Part shown: one piece after another, positions 47,262-54,314 of the stretch | Numbering within the stretch: the first letter of the stretch is position 1 | How the letters are laid out: every line of letters begins with the position of its first letter | Source of the DNA: Tautonia plasticadhaerens | GTDB lineage: Bacteria > Planctomycetota > Planctomycetia > Isosphaerales > Isosphaeraceae | NCBI RefSeq assembly: GCF_007752535.1 | Contig: NZ_CP036426.1 | Location: forward strand, 1,860,001 to 1,924,000 | Direction of reading: 5' to 3' | Length of the DNA stretch: 64,000 bases | The notes under the pieces: generated by a model | The model's input: only the letters and a program-made list of their open reading frames with translations | What the model was told of the DNA's origin: nothing | The model's database searches: none | Translations under genes and position numbers: made by a program

Positions 47262-48197
47262 ATGAATCGCACACACGGAATCGCTCGGGCGGCCCTGCTG
47301 ATGCTGGCGATGGCGGCCCTGCCCAGCCCCGCGATGGCCAGCAAGGTCGGCTGGATGGAGGACGTCGTCCGCCGGGTCGTCAAGGCGTCCGACCCCGAAC
47401 TGGCCCGCTCGGGCCGGGTCTCCGGCCGGTTGTTCGAAGGGTCGTCTGAGGAAGGCCTCTCGGCCCTCGCCCGGCGTTCGGATGCGCTCGCCGGATCGAC
47501 CCGGTCGGCCGACGAGGCGGCGGGCACGGCCATGGACCTCCGGTTCAATCGCCTGGTCGGCAACGCCGATCCCGAACTCTCCCGGACCTTCCGCGCCCTG
47601 GATCCCGCCGAGAAGCGGCTCGTCCTCCGCATGGGTGAGGCCGCCGAGCGGATCGCCCGCCGCTACCCCGACAACGCCCCGGAGATGATCCGCCGCCTCG
47701 GGGTCGAGGGGATGACCGCCGTCCGGGTCTACGGCGACGACGTGGCCGAGGTGATCGTCCGCGAGGGCCCGGAGTCGATCAACGTCCTCCGCAAGTCGGG
47801 CCGGGAGGGCTGGGGCTTCTACGTCGGCACCGTCCTGCAGCACAAGCGGAAGCTCGCCGCGGCCGGCGTCCTGGGCCTGTTCCTGGCCGACCCGGACCGC
47901 TTCGTCGATTCGGCAGGCAAGATCACCGAGTTCGCCGTCGCCAAGTTCGCCGAGGCCGGGATCGACCTGGCCGGGGCGATCGGCTCCGGGGCGGCGAAGG
48001 GGCTGGAGCGGTCGCTGGCCGACCGGCTCGGCTTCCTCGGCCTCAGCGGGGCGGCACTCCGGTGGGCGGCCCTGATCGGCGCCGGGGTCGTGGCCTCGGC
48101 CGCGCTGCTCGTGATCCTCGGCATGCCGTTCCGATGGCTCACGATGCCGTTCCGACTGGTCGGCCGGGGCCTGAGGGCGACGGTCCGGTCGTCCTGA
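47262..48197 (+). CDS. Exported helical-repeat protein with C-terminal membrane helix, second gene of GTPase cassette
   Basis: 311 residues. The signal peptide (RAALLMLAMAALPSPAMASK) has an AxA-type site at about 25-28. The central part shares the repeat style of the preceding protein (RYPDNAPEMIRRLGVEGMTAVRVYGDDVAEVIVREGPESINVLRK). Two hydrophobic stretches lie towards the end: AAAGVLGLFLADPDRF and, more convincingly, WAALIGAGVVASAALLVILGMPF (about 270-292), followed by a basic tail. That topology puts most of the protein outside the cytoplasm. Unknown family. The GTPase ATG is 99 bases downstream. Confidence 0.7.
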   Translation: MNRTHGIARAALLMLAMAALPSPAMASKVGWMEDVVRRVVKASDPELARSGRVSGRLFEGSSEEGLSALARRSDALAGSTRSADEAAGTAMDLRFNRLVGNADPELSRTFRALDPAEKRLVLRMGEAAERIARRYPDNAPEMIRRLGVEGMTAVRVYGDDVAEVIVREGPESINVLRKSGREGWGFYVGTVLQHKRKLAAAGVLGLFLADPDRFVDSAGKITEFAVAKFAEAGIDLAGAIGSGAAKGLERSLADRLGFLGLSGAALRWAALIGAGVVASAALLVILGMPFRWLTMPFRLVGRGLRATVRSS

Positions 48198-48295
48198 CTT
48201 CGGCCTCGTCGGGGGCGGCCGGACCCGGGCCGTCCCCGCCCCGGTCCCCGCCGATGTCCCCCCTCGATCAGGGTCGAGACCCCGGACTCTCCCCA

Positions 48296-50659
48296 ATGGC
48301 CGAACGCCGCTCGCCCGATCTCGACGCGCTGGAGCGCCGCCTGACCGGCCCGAAGCGGATCGCGCTGTTCGGCCACCGGGCGGTGGGCAAGACTACCCTG
48401 CTGGCGATGTTCTACCGGGAGGCGTCCGCCGGCCAGATCCCCGGCATCCGCCTGGCGGCCGTCGGCGCCAGGGGGGCGGAATACCTGGCCGACAAGATCG
48501 CCCGGATCGAGGCCGGGGAGCCCCCCGCCGGCACCCTGACCGAGACCGACCTGGAACTCCGCCTCTATCGGGGCCCGGCCAAGATCGACCTGATCGTCAA
48601 GGACTACCAGGGGGAGCACGTCTCCCTCGGCTCCGACGCCTCGATCCTTGAGTTCTTCGCCGACTGCGACGCCGTGCTGCTCTGCCTCGACTCGGTCGGC
48701 TCCGGCGAACCGGCCGAGCGGCGACGGCGGCAACAGGAGGTCGAGCACCTGCTGGAGCGCTACATCGGCGCCTCGGACGACACGATGGTGGGCCGGCCGA
48801 TCGCGCTCTTGCTGACGAAGTACGACCGCGTCCTCGCCGCCGGGGGGCCCTCCCCCGATCGGGCCGAGGAGGTGGTCGAGTCCCGGTTCGGGATGACCCG
48901 GCATGCCCTGGCCTCCCACGCCCCGCGGAGCGCGGTCTTCGCGGTCAGCTCCTACGGCGTGAACGCCCCGAGCGACGGCTCCCCGCCCGAGCACCTGGAG
49001 CCGATGGGCCTGGAAGGGCCGCTGCTCTGGCTGGTCGAGCAGGTCGAGGCGACCGACCGGGAGCTGCTGGAGTGGATCTGGGATCTTGCCCCCCGTGATG
49101 CCTCCCGGATCGCCCGTTGCGTGAAGGCGTATGCCCGGCGCTATCCGAACTCTTCGAAGCTGATCGAGTATCGCCGTCGCCTCCGGCAGCTCCGACGCCG
49201 GGGGGTGGCCCGGGGCCTGGCCCGGGGGGTCGCGGCGATCGTCGCGCTGGTCGCCGGGCTGGCGGTCTACGACGCCGCCGGATTCCACCTGGCGCTCGCC
49301 TTCGAGCGGGGAGGACACCCGGCTCCCGAGGTCGCCCGACGCTGGGATAGGTTCCTCGCCTGGCACCCGACGCAGCCGCTCTTCTGGCCCGACGAGTCGC
49401 GGAAGGCCCGGGGACGTCGCGACGAGGCCCGCGTCGCCTCCGCCCGGCTGAGGGCCGAGGTGGGCACCGCCGAGCCGGAGCAGCTCCGCAGCGAGCTGGC
49501 CGAGTTGAAGGAAGCCGCCCCCGAGAAGCTGCCGGACATCCGGGAGGCCGAATCGACCCTCCGACGCCGGGAGGCCGAGGCCCGCTGGCAGGAGATCCGG
49601 GCCGAGTCCTTGTTGCCGAGCAAGCCGCCCGAGGACCGCCTGGCCATGATCCAGGAGTTCCTCCGGGAGGACCCCGACACCCCGTTCGCCGACCAGGCCA
49701 TCGAGCTGGCCGAACTGATCCGCAAGGAGATCGACGACCGCCTGGAGCGGCGGGACCGCGAGGTCGTCGACGCCTGGCTCGTCGACGCCCGCCTGCCGGA
49801 TCCCGATTACCTCGACCTCATCGAGCGGGCCCGCACGTTCCTCGAGGCCAGGCCCGACAGCCCCCGCGCCAAGGAGGTCCGGGGCCTCATCGACGACTGG
49901 CTCGACCGCCTCGACCGCCGGGACTATGAGCGGGCCGTCGCCTTCGAGGAGGCGGCCCCCCGACAGGGGTTCGAGGAGCAGATCCGACGCTACCGGGAGT
50001 ACCTCCGGGCCCACGCCGAGGGCGGCTCCTACATCGAGCAGGCCAAGGCGGCGATCGCCCGGATCGAGGGCAGGAGGGACGACTACCTCTACCGCCAGGC
50101 GTTCGACCACTGGGCCACCCACCCCCGGGATCTCGCCGAGGTCGCCCGACGCCTGCGCGACTATCTCGCCTCCAACCCCGAGGGGCGCCACGCCCGGCCG
50201 GCCAGGGAATTCCTCGGCCGCTGGGACGAGATCACCAAACCCGGCGACTACCGCGTCACGCTCGTCCGGGGCGCGGTGGATCCGGGGGTCTCCAAGACGT
50301 TCTCCGGCGGGGGCCCGGATCTGGGCGTCGTGCTCTGGGTGGGTGGGGTGAAGCACGGGCCGACCCCGGTGATCCCCAACAGCACCGAGCCGGTCTGGAA
50401 TTACACCTTTCCCCGTCCCGTGCGCTGGACGTACGGGGACGACGTGGTCATCCAGCTCGTCGACCACGACTACTCCGATTCCACCGTCGCCACGCTCCGC
50501 AGCGGGGACGACCCGCTGGCCCTGCGGGTCCTCAACGGCACGGTCCGGCCGTCGAGGACCCGGGGGCTGGTCACCCTGGAATTCGAGTCCGACTTCGAGC
50601 TGCCCCGGCTCCCCCGCCCTCGGGCCTCCGAGGGCGGGGCGCGGACGGCCGCCGATTGA
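48296..50659 (+). CDS. Membrane-spanning P-loop GTPase with C-terminal C2-like domain
   Basis: 787 residues from the ATG at 48296 (an ATG at 48254 is possible). The G domain has Walker A GHRAVGKTT (26-34), G3-type D103YQG106, G4-type TKYD (174-177) and a G5-like SSYG (218-221), so it should bind and hydrolyse GTP. A membrane helix lies at about 311-326 (GVAAIVALVAGLAVYD). About 340-640 is helical, with charged tetratricopeptide-like ELIR/REVV units. About 650-745 is C2-like (YRVTLVRGAVDPG ... LWVGGVKHGPTPVIPNSTEPVWNYTF ... VVIQLVDHDYSDST), ending in an Arg/Pro tail. Third gene of the cassette. The arrangement is unlike any single family I know. Confidence 0.8.
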   Translation: MAERRSPDLDALERRLTGPKRIALFGHRAVGKTTLLAMFYREASAGQIPGIRLAAVGARGAEYLADKIARIEAGEPPAGTLTETDLELRLYRGPAKIDLIVKDYQGEHVSLGSDASILEFFADCDAVLLCLDSVGSGEPAERRRRQQEVEHLLERYIGASDDTMVGRPIALLLTKYDRVLAAGGPSPDRAEEVVESRFGMTRHALASHAPRSAVFAVSSYGVNAPSDGSPPEHLEPMGLEGPLLWLVEQVEATDRELLEWIWDLAPRDASRIARCVKAYARRYPNSSKLIEYRRRLRQLRRRGVARGLARGVAAIVALVAGLAVYDAAGFHLALAFERGGHPAPEVARRWDRFLAWHPTQPLFWPDESRKARGRRDEARVASARLRAEVGTAEPEQLRSELAELKEAAPEKLPDIREAESTLRRREAEARWQEIRAESLLPSKPPEDRLAMIQEFLREDPDTPFADQAIELAELIRKEIDDRLERRDREVVDAWLVDARLPDPDYLDLIERARTFLEARPDSPRAKEVRGLIDDWLDRLDRRDYERAVAFEEAAPRQGFEEQIRRYREYLRAHAEGGSYIEQAKAAIARIEGRRDDYLYRQAFDHWATHPRDLAEVARRLRDYLASNPEGRHARPAREFLGRWDEITKPGDYRVTLVRGAVDPGVSKTFSGGGPDLGVVLWVGGVKHGPTPVIPNSTEPVWNYTFPRPVRWTYGDDVVIQLVDHDYSDSTVATLRSGDDPLALRVLNGTVRPSRTRGLVTLEFESDFELPRLPRPRASEGGARTAAD

Positions 50660-50689
50660 ACCGATCGCACGAACCTCGAGTCCCACCCG

Positions 50690-51424
50690 ATGTGGCCCTT
50701 CCCCCGCCCCCCCGTGCCGTTCGAGCAGGCCGTCTACGGCAGCTTCCCGTTCTGGCACAGGGGCTACGACCTGCTGGGACGCTCCCCCGATTGCCGGGAC
50801 CCGTGGATCCGCGCGATGAAGGAGACGTGCCAGCGGCTCGGCGAACGGCCGAGGGGGGCGGCCCCCCCCGCCGGGGTCGTCTCCCGATGGCTGGCCGACG
50901 GCACGTGGATGGTCCTCCACCCCTTCTCGCCGGGCAGCGACGACGTGGGCCGTCCCGATGCGGTCGCCTTCCACGCGGTCTTCCTCGACGCCGACTCGGG
51001 CCGGCGGGCCGGGTATCGGCCGATGCGGCTCGCCCCGGCGTTCCGGGAGGACTTCGGGCCGGGGGACGGCGTGCTCGCCCCCGGCTCGATCACGCTCCCC
51101 CGGCCGGGAGCCCCTCTGGTGCCGGACGACCCGAGGGCCGACACCGTCGCCGAGGCCCTCCTGCACGGCCGCCGGGCGCTGGTCGAGTCGGGCGGCCCGA
51201 TCGATCGGCTCGCCGAGCAGGTCTGGGAACGGCTCCCGGTCCGGCATCGCCATCGGCGGTCGCTGGCGACCTGGGCCTTCGCCGACGCAGGGCTGTTCGA
51301 CCTGATCGGGCTGCCCCGCCTGTCCGGCATCGACCCGTCCGATCGCCGCCTGCTCCTGGTGCCGGCCGGGCCGGAGGGGCAGGCCGCCCCGGGTGAGGGT
51401 GCCGAGGGGGACGCGATCGGTTAG
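50690..51424 (+). CDS. Probable GAP1-N-type GTPase-associated protein
   Basis: 244 residues, no signal peptide. The N-terminus has EQAVYGSFPFWHRGYDLLGRSPDC (first residues about 12-35), which matches the pattern of GAP1-N domains (xxLYGS ... GYxxLARSPG) that I recall from GTPase-associated conflict systems. The later part has SRWLADGTWMVLHPF, then AVFLDADSGRRAGYRPM. GAP1 proteins are proposed, not proven, to couple to the GTPase. Immediately after the GTPase-C2 gene (30 bases), which supports a functional pair. Family assignment is by eye. Confidence 0.6.
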   Translation: MWPFPRPPVPFEQAVYGSFPFWHRGYDLLGRSPDCRDPWIRAMKETCQRLGERPRGAAPPAGVVSRWLADGTWMVLHPFSPGSDDVGRPDAVAFHAVFLDADSGRRAGYRPMRLAPAFREDFGPGDGVLAPGSITLPRPGAPLVPDDPRADTVAEALLHGRRALVESGGPIDRLAEQVWERLPVRHRHRRSLATWAFADAGLFDLIGLPRLSGIDPSDRRLLLVPAGPEGQAAPGEGAEGDAIG

Positions 51425-51485
51425 ACTGCCGAAGTCCAGCGACGCCGGACGGATCGAGTGCGTCGCGTCCCGGGGAACGACGAGC

Positions 51486-52265
51486 GTGACGACGACGACC
51501 ACCAGGGCCCAGTCCCGCCACTGGAGCCGACACGCGTCCAACTACGACGAGCTGTTCCTCGACCCGTTCGAGCCCGGGGTCGAGAACCCGATCGTCCCGG
51601 CGATCGGGGCGGTCCCCGACCCCGGTTCCAAGCTCGCCATCGACCTCGGCTGCGGGACTGGCCCGCTCCTGCCGATGCTGCTGGGGAGGTTCCGGGAAGT
51701 CGTCGCGATCGACTTCGCCCCGGCGATGGTCGACGCCGCCCGGCAACGGCTCGGACCCGATGCCGATCGGGTGCAGTTCCACGTCCGGCCCATGGACCAA
51801 CTCGACGACTTCACCGACCGCGTCGACGTGGCCGTGGCGATCAACTCGATCGTCATGCCCGACGTCCGGGACGTCGACCGCACGCTCTCGGCGATCCGCC
51901 GCGCCCTGCGCCCCGGGGGGGTCTTCTTCGGGGTCGTGCCGGCGATCGACGCGATCCAGTACCAGACGATGCTGCTGCTCGACCGCGCCTTGGAGCAGGG
52001 GAATGCCCCCGCCGAGGCCGACCGCCTCGCCCAGCAGCAGGCCGAACACCACCTCTACGACTTCGGCTTCGGCCGATTCGCCTTCCGGGGGCTCCGGCAG
52101 AAGTTCTGGCAGTCGTTCGAGCTGGACTACCGGCTCCGCAAGGCGGGGTTCGGCTCCGTCCGGCTGGACCAGGTCCTCTACCCCTGGGATGCCAACCTCC
52201 CGCTCGGGGAGCACTTCCGTGGGCAGCCCCGCAGCTGGGACTGGGCCTTCGAGGCGAGGCCCTGA
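51486..52265 (+). CDS. SAM-dependent methyltransferase
   Basis: 259 residues from a GTG at 51486 with GGGGA upstream; the frame is open from 51393. LAIDLGCGTGPLLPMLLGRF is motif I, VVAIDFAPAMVDAARQRLG motif II, VAVAINSIVMPDV the post-I region, and RALRPGGVFFGVVPAIDA motif III. The C-terminal half has YRLRKAGFGSVRLDQVLYPW. The substrate is unknown. It is co-directional with the GTPase cassette (61 bases after the GAP1-like gene) and could be a fifth member or an unrelated neighbour. Confidence 0.87.
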   Translation: MTTTTTRAQSRHWSRHASNYDELFLDPFEPGVENPIVPAIGAVPDPGSKLAIDLGCGTGPLLPMLLGRFREVVAIDFAPAMVDAARQRLGPDADRVQFHVRPMDQLDDFTDRVDVAVAINSIVMPDVRDVDRTLSAIRRALRPGGVFFGVVPAIDAIQYQTMLLLDRALEQGNAPAEADRLAQQQAEHHLYDFGFGRFAFRGLRQKFWQSFELDYRLRKAGFGSVRLDQVLYPWDANLPLGEHFRGQPRSWDWAFEARP

Positions 52266-52316
52266 GCGGCTCCCCGTCGACGAGCGCGGCCCCGAACCCC
52301 ATCGAGATTGACGGCC

Positions 52317-52520
52317 ATGACTTCCCGAGACGAACTCTTCGACGCGGACGAGCCGATCGTCGCCGACGCCGGCCCGACCAGCCCCGGCAAGCCCTTCGCC
52401 CAGTTCCTCCGCGAGACACCCCCGACCCCGCTCTCGCAGGGGGTCAAGCTGGCCCTCTGGGGGGCCGGGGTCCTCACGCTCCTGCTGTTCCTGGCCTCGG
52501 TGCTCAAGGTCGCCAGCTGA
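52317..52520 (+). CDS. Small single-pass membrane protein
   Basis: 67 residues from the ATG at 52317. The N-terminal 40 residues are acidic and Pro-rich. The C-terminal segment LALWGAGVLTLLLFLASVLKVA (about 44-64) is a clear membrane helix, giving a cytoplasmic tail and a membrane anchor at the C-terminus. Size and form suggest a regulatory or scaffold peptide. No family recognised. 51 bases after the methyltransferase. Confidence 0.65.
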   Translation: MTSRDELFDADEPIVADAGPTSPGKPFAQFLRETPPTPLSQGVKLALWGAGVLTLLLFLASVLKVAS

Positions 52521-52530
52521 ATACCCAGAC

Positions 52531-52580
52531 GCGAACGGGGCCCGAGGGGGGAATGCTTCCCCCCTCGGGCCCCGGTTCGC
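52531..52580. terminator. Very strong hairpin terminator between convergent genes
   Basis: A perfect 18-bp GC-rich stem (left 52536-52553, loop TGC, right 52557-52574) is extended by five pairs (GCGAA 52531-52535 / TTCGC 52576-52580) after a one-base bulge at 52575. It lies 10 bases after the small membrane protein and before a minus-strand gene, so it could stop both. Confidence 0.8.
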
Positions 52581-52614
52581 TGCGTCTCGATTCGGCGTGC
52601 CGGGCGGGACCGGC

Positions 52615-52962
52615 TCAGAAGACGTCGAGCGCGAAGTGGTGCCCCTGGTAATACTTCTTCTTGCTGCTCCAGTCGTGCAGCCAGTGCGGCATCCGGTCGA
52701 GGCCCAGGTGCTTCTTGCCGCCGTAGAAGTTGCGGTAGTACGGCCCCTGGATCTGCGGGACGATCCGCATCTCCTTGGGGTAGAGATACCAGCCGTCGTA
52801 GAGCTGGTTCGTCTGGACGCCGTTCCCCGGGACCTGGGGCGGGACGTACGGCCAGTGATAGAACGAGGTCCAATCCTGGGCCGAGGCCGGCCTGGCCACG
52901 CCGCCGAAGGCGAAGGCCAGGCCGAGCACCAGCGCCGAGGTCGCGATCATCCTGCGAGTCAT
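52615..52962 (-). CDS. Small secreted aromatic-rich protein
   Basis: 115 residues. A classical signal peptide (MIATSALVLGLAFAFGGVARPASA, cleavage before QDW). The mature chain is rich in Tyr, Trp, His and Pro (WTSFYHWPYVPPQVPGNG, LYDGWYLYPKEMRIVP), with no Cys pair and no known domain. Possibly a small planctomycetal surface protein. The start at 52962 fits the signal peptide. Confidence 0.75.
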   Translation of the reverse strand: MTRRMIATSALVLGLAFAFGGVARPASAQDWTSFYHWPYVPPQVPGNGVQTNQLYDGWYLYPKEMRIVPQIQGPYYRNFYGGKKHLGLDRMPHWLHDWSSKKKYYQGHHFALDVF

Positions 52963-53170
52963 GCGTCACCTCCGTGTTCGACTCCGACAGAGTCCCGAGT
53001 ATGATCGACCGTGGGGCGAAATCCCGGAGGCCCTTGCCCGGCCTTTTTCCCCCCCGGGTTCGGTTCGTGACGCTCGGGGGGACGGTGTCGCCGTCGGGAC
53101 AACCAGGAGAGGGGAGTCGGGCCGATCCGATCCAGGCCCGCGCCCGGACACCAGGAGGAGTGTGACCACG

Positions 53171-54304
53171 ATGTGGGTACTCATCGGAATCGCGGCGCTG
53201 GCGTTCTGCGGGCCGATCGCCCCGGTCGAGGCCGAGGACCGGGCCCTCCCGGGGCGTGCCCGGCTGGAGGCGGACGTCTTCCGGCTCGCCTCCCCCGAGT
53301 TCGAGGGCCGGAGCGGGGACGGGGCGAGGGCCGCGGGCGATTTCCTCATCGACCGCCTCCGGGGGCTCGGCCTGGAACCCGCCTTCGACGGCCGGTTCGA
53401 CCAGGAGTTCGCCGCCGGTGACCTCCGGGGCCGGAACATCGCCGCCCTGCTCCCCGGCTCCGACCCGGACCGATCGGAGGTGGTCATCCTCTCGGCCCAC
53501 TACGACCACCTCGGCATCCGGGGCGGTCGACTCTTCCCCGGGGCCGACGACAACGCGACGGCGGTGGCGATGGTGCTGGAGGTCGCCCGGCGGCTCGCCG
53601 GCCAGGCCGAGCCGCCCACTCGGGGGATCCTGTTCGTCTTCTTCGACCTGGAGGAGCGCGGCCTGCTCGGCTCCCAGCACTTCGTCAGGGAACCTCCATT
53701 GCCGAGGGACCGGATCGGCCTGTTTATGACCGCCGACATGCTGGGACGGTCCCTCGCGGGGGTCGGCGGCGACTCGCTGTTTATCATGGGGACCGAGCAC
53801 GCGCCGGGGCTCCGCCCCTGGATCTTCGAGGCCGCCGAGGGCCTGCCGCTCTCGGTCGGGGTGGTCGGGGCCGACCTGCTGGCGATCGACCGCAGCGACT
53901 ACGGCCCGTTTCGGCAGCGGTCGATCCCATTCCTGTTCTTCTCGACCGGGGAGAGCCCCGCCTATCACACGCCGGACGACCTGCCCGAGACCATCGATTA
54001 CGGGAAACTCTCGGCGGCGACCGCCCTCATCGAGCGGGTCGTCCGTCGGGCCTGCTCGGCCGACGAGTTGCCGGGGTGGACCCCGGACCGGGAACCCTGG
54101 ATCGAGGAGGCGGTGGCGATCCGGGAGGTGCTGGCCATGCTGCTGGAGCATGAGGAGGAGCTGGAGATCCCCGCGCTCCAGAAGTCGATGATGAGCGGGA
54201 TGGTCGAGCGAATCGGCGGCTGGGTCGAGGAGGGGTCCCTCACCCCCCCGCAGCGGATGTCGATGCTCCGGGTCGCCCAGGTGGTCCTGTTCACGGTGCT
54301 CTGA
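53171..54304 (+). CDS. Secreted M28-family metallopeptidase
   Basis: 377 residues from the ATG at 53171; a GTG at 53162 lies too close to the GGAGGAG site. The signal peptide is MWVLIGIAALAFCGPIAPVEA. The M28 zinc site is readable: H110 in SAHYDHLG, D126 in GADDNATAV, E161/E162 in LEERGLLGS, D189 in TADMLGR, H266 in YHTPDD, a complete two-zinc aminopeptidase set. The last ~90 residues are helical and acidic. It should remove N-terminal residues from peptides outside the cytoplasm. Confidence 0.92.
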   Translation: MWVLIGIAALAFCGPIAPVEAEDRALPGRARLEADVFRLASPEFEGRSGDGARAAGDFLIDRLRGLGLEPAFDGRFDQEFAAGDLRGRNIAALLPGSDPDRSEVVILSAHYDHLGIRGGRLFPGADDNATAVAMVLEVARRLAGQAEPPTRGILFVFFDLEERGLLGSQHFVREPPLPRDRIGLFMTADMLGRSLAGVGGDSLFIMGTEHAPGLRPWIFEAAEGLPLSVGVVGADLLAIDRSDYGPFRQRSIPFLFFSTGESPAYHTPDDLPETIDYGKLSAATALIERVVRRACSADELPGWTPDREPWIEEAVAIREVLAMLLEHEEELEIPALQKSMMSGMVERIGGWVEEGSLTPPQRMSMLRVAQVVLFTVL

Positions 54305-54314
54305 ACGGCCGAGG

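Noticed and set aside
47819-51541. A 1240-residue minus-strand open frame opposite the GTPase cassette
   Set aside because: Low-complexity Arg/Gly/Pro protein with no motifs, whereas the plus strand has clear GTPase motifs and plausible starts.
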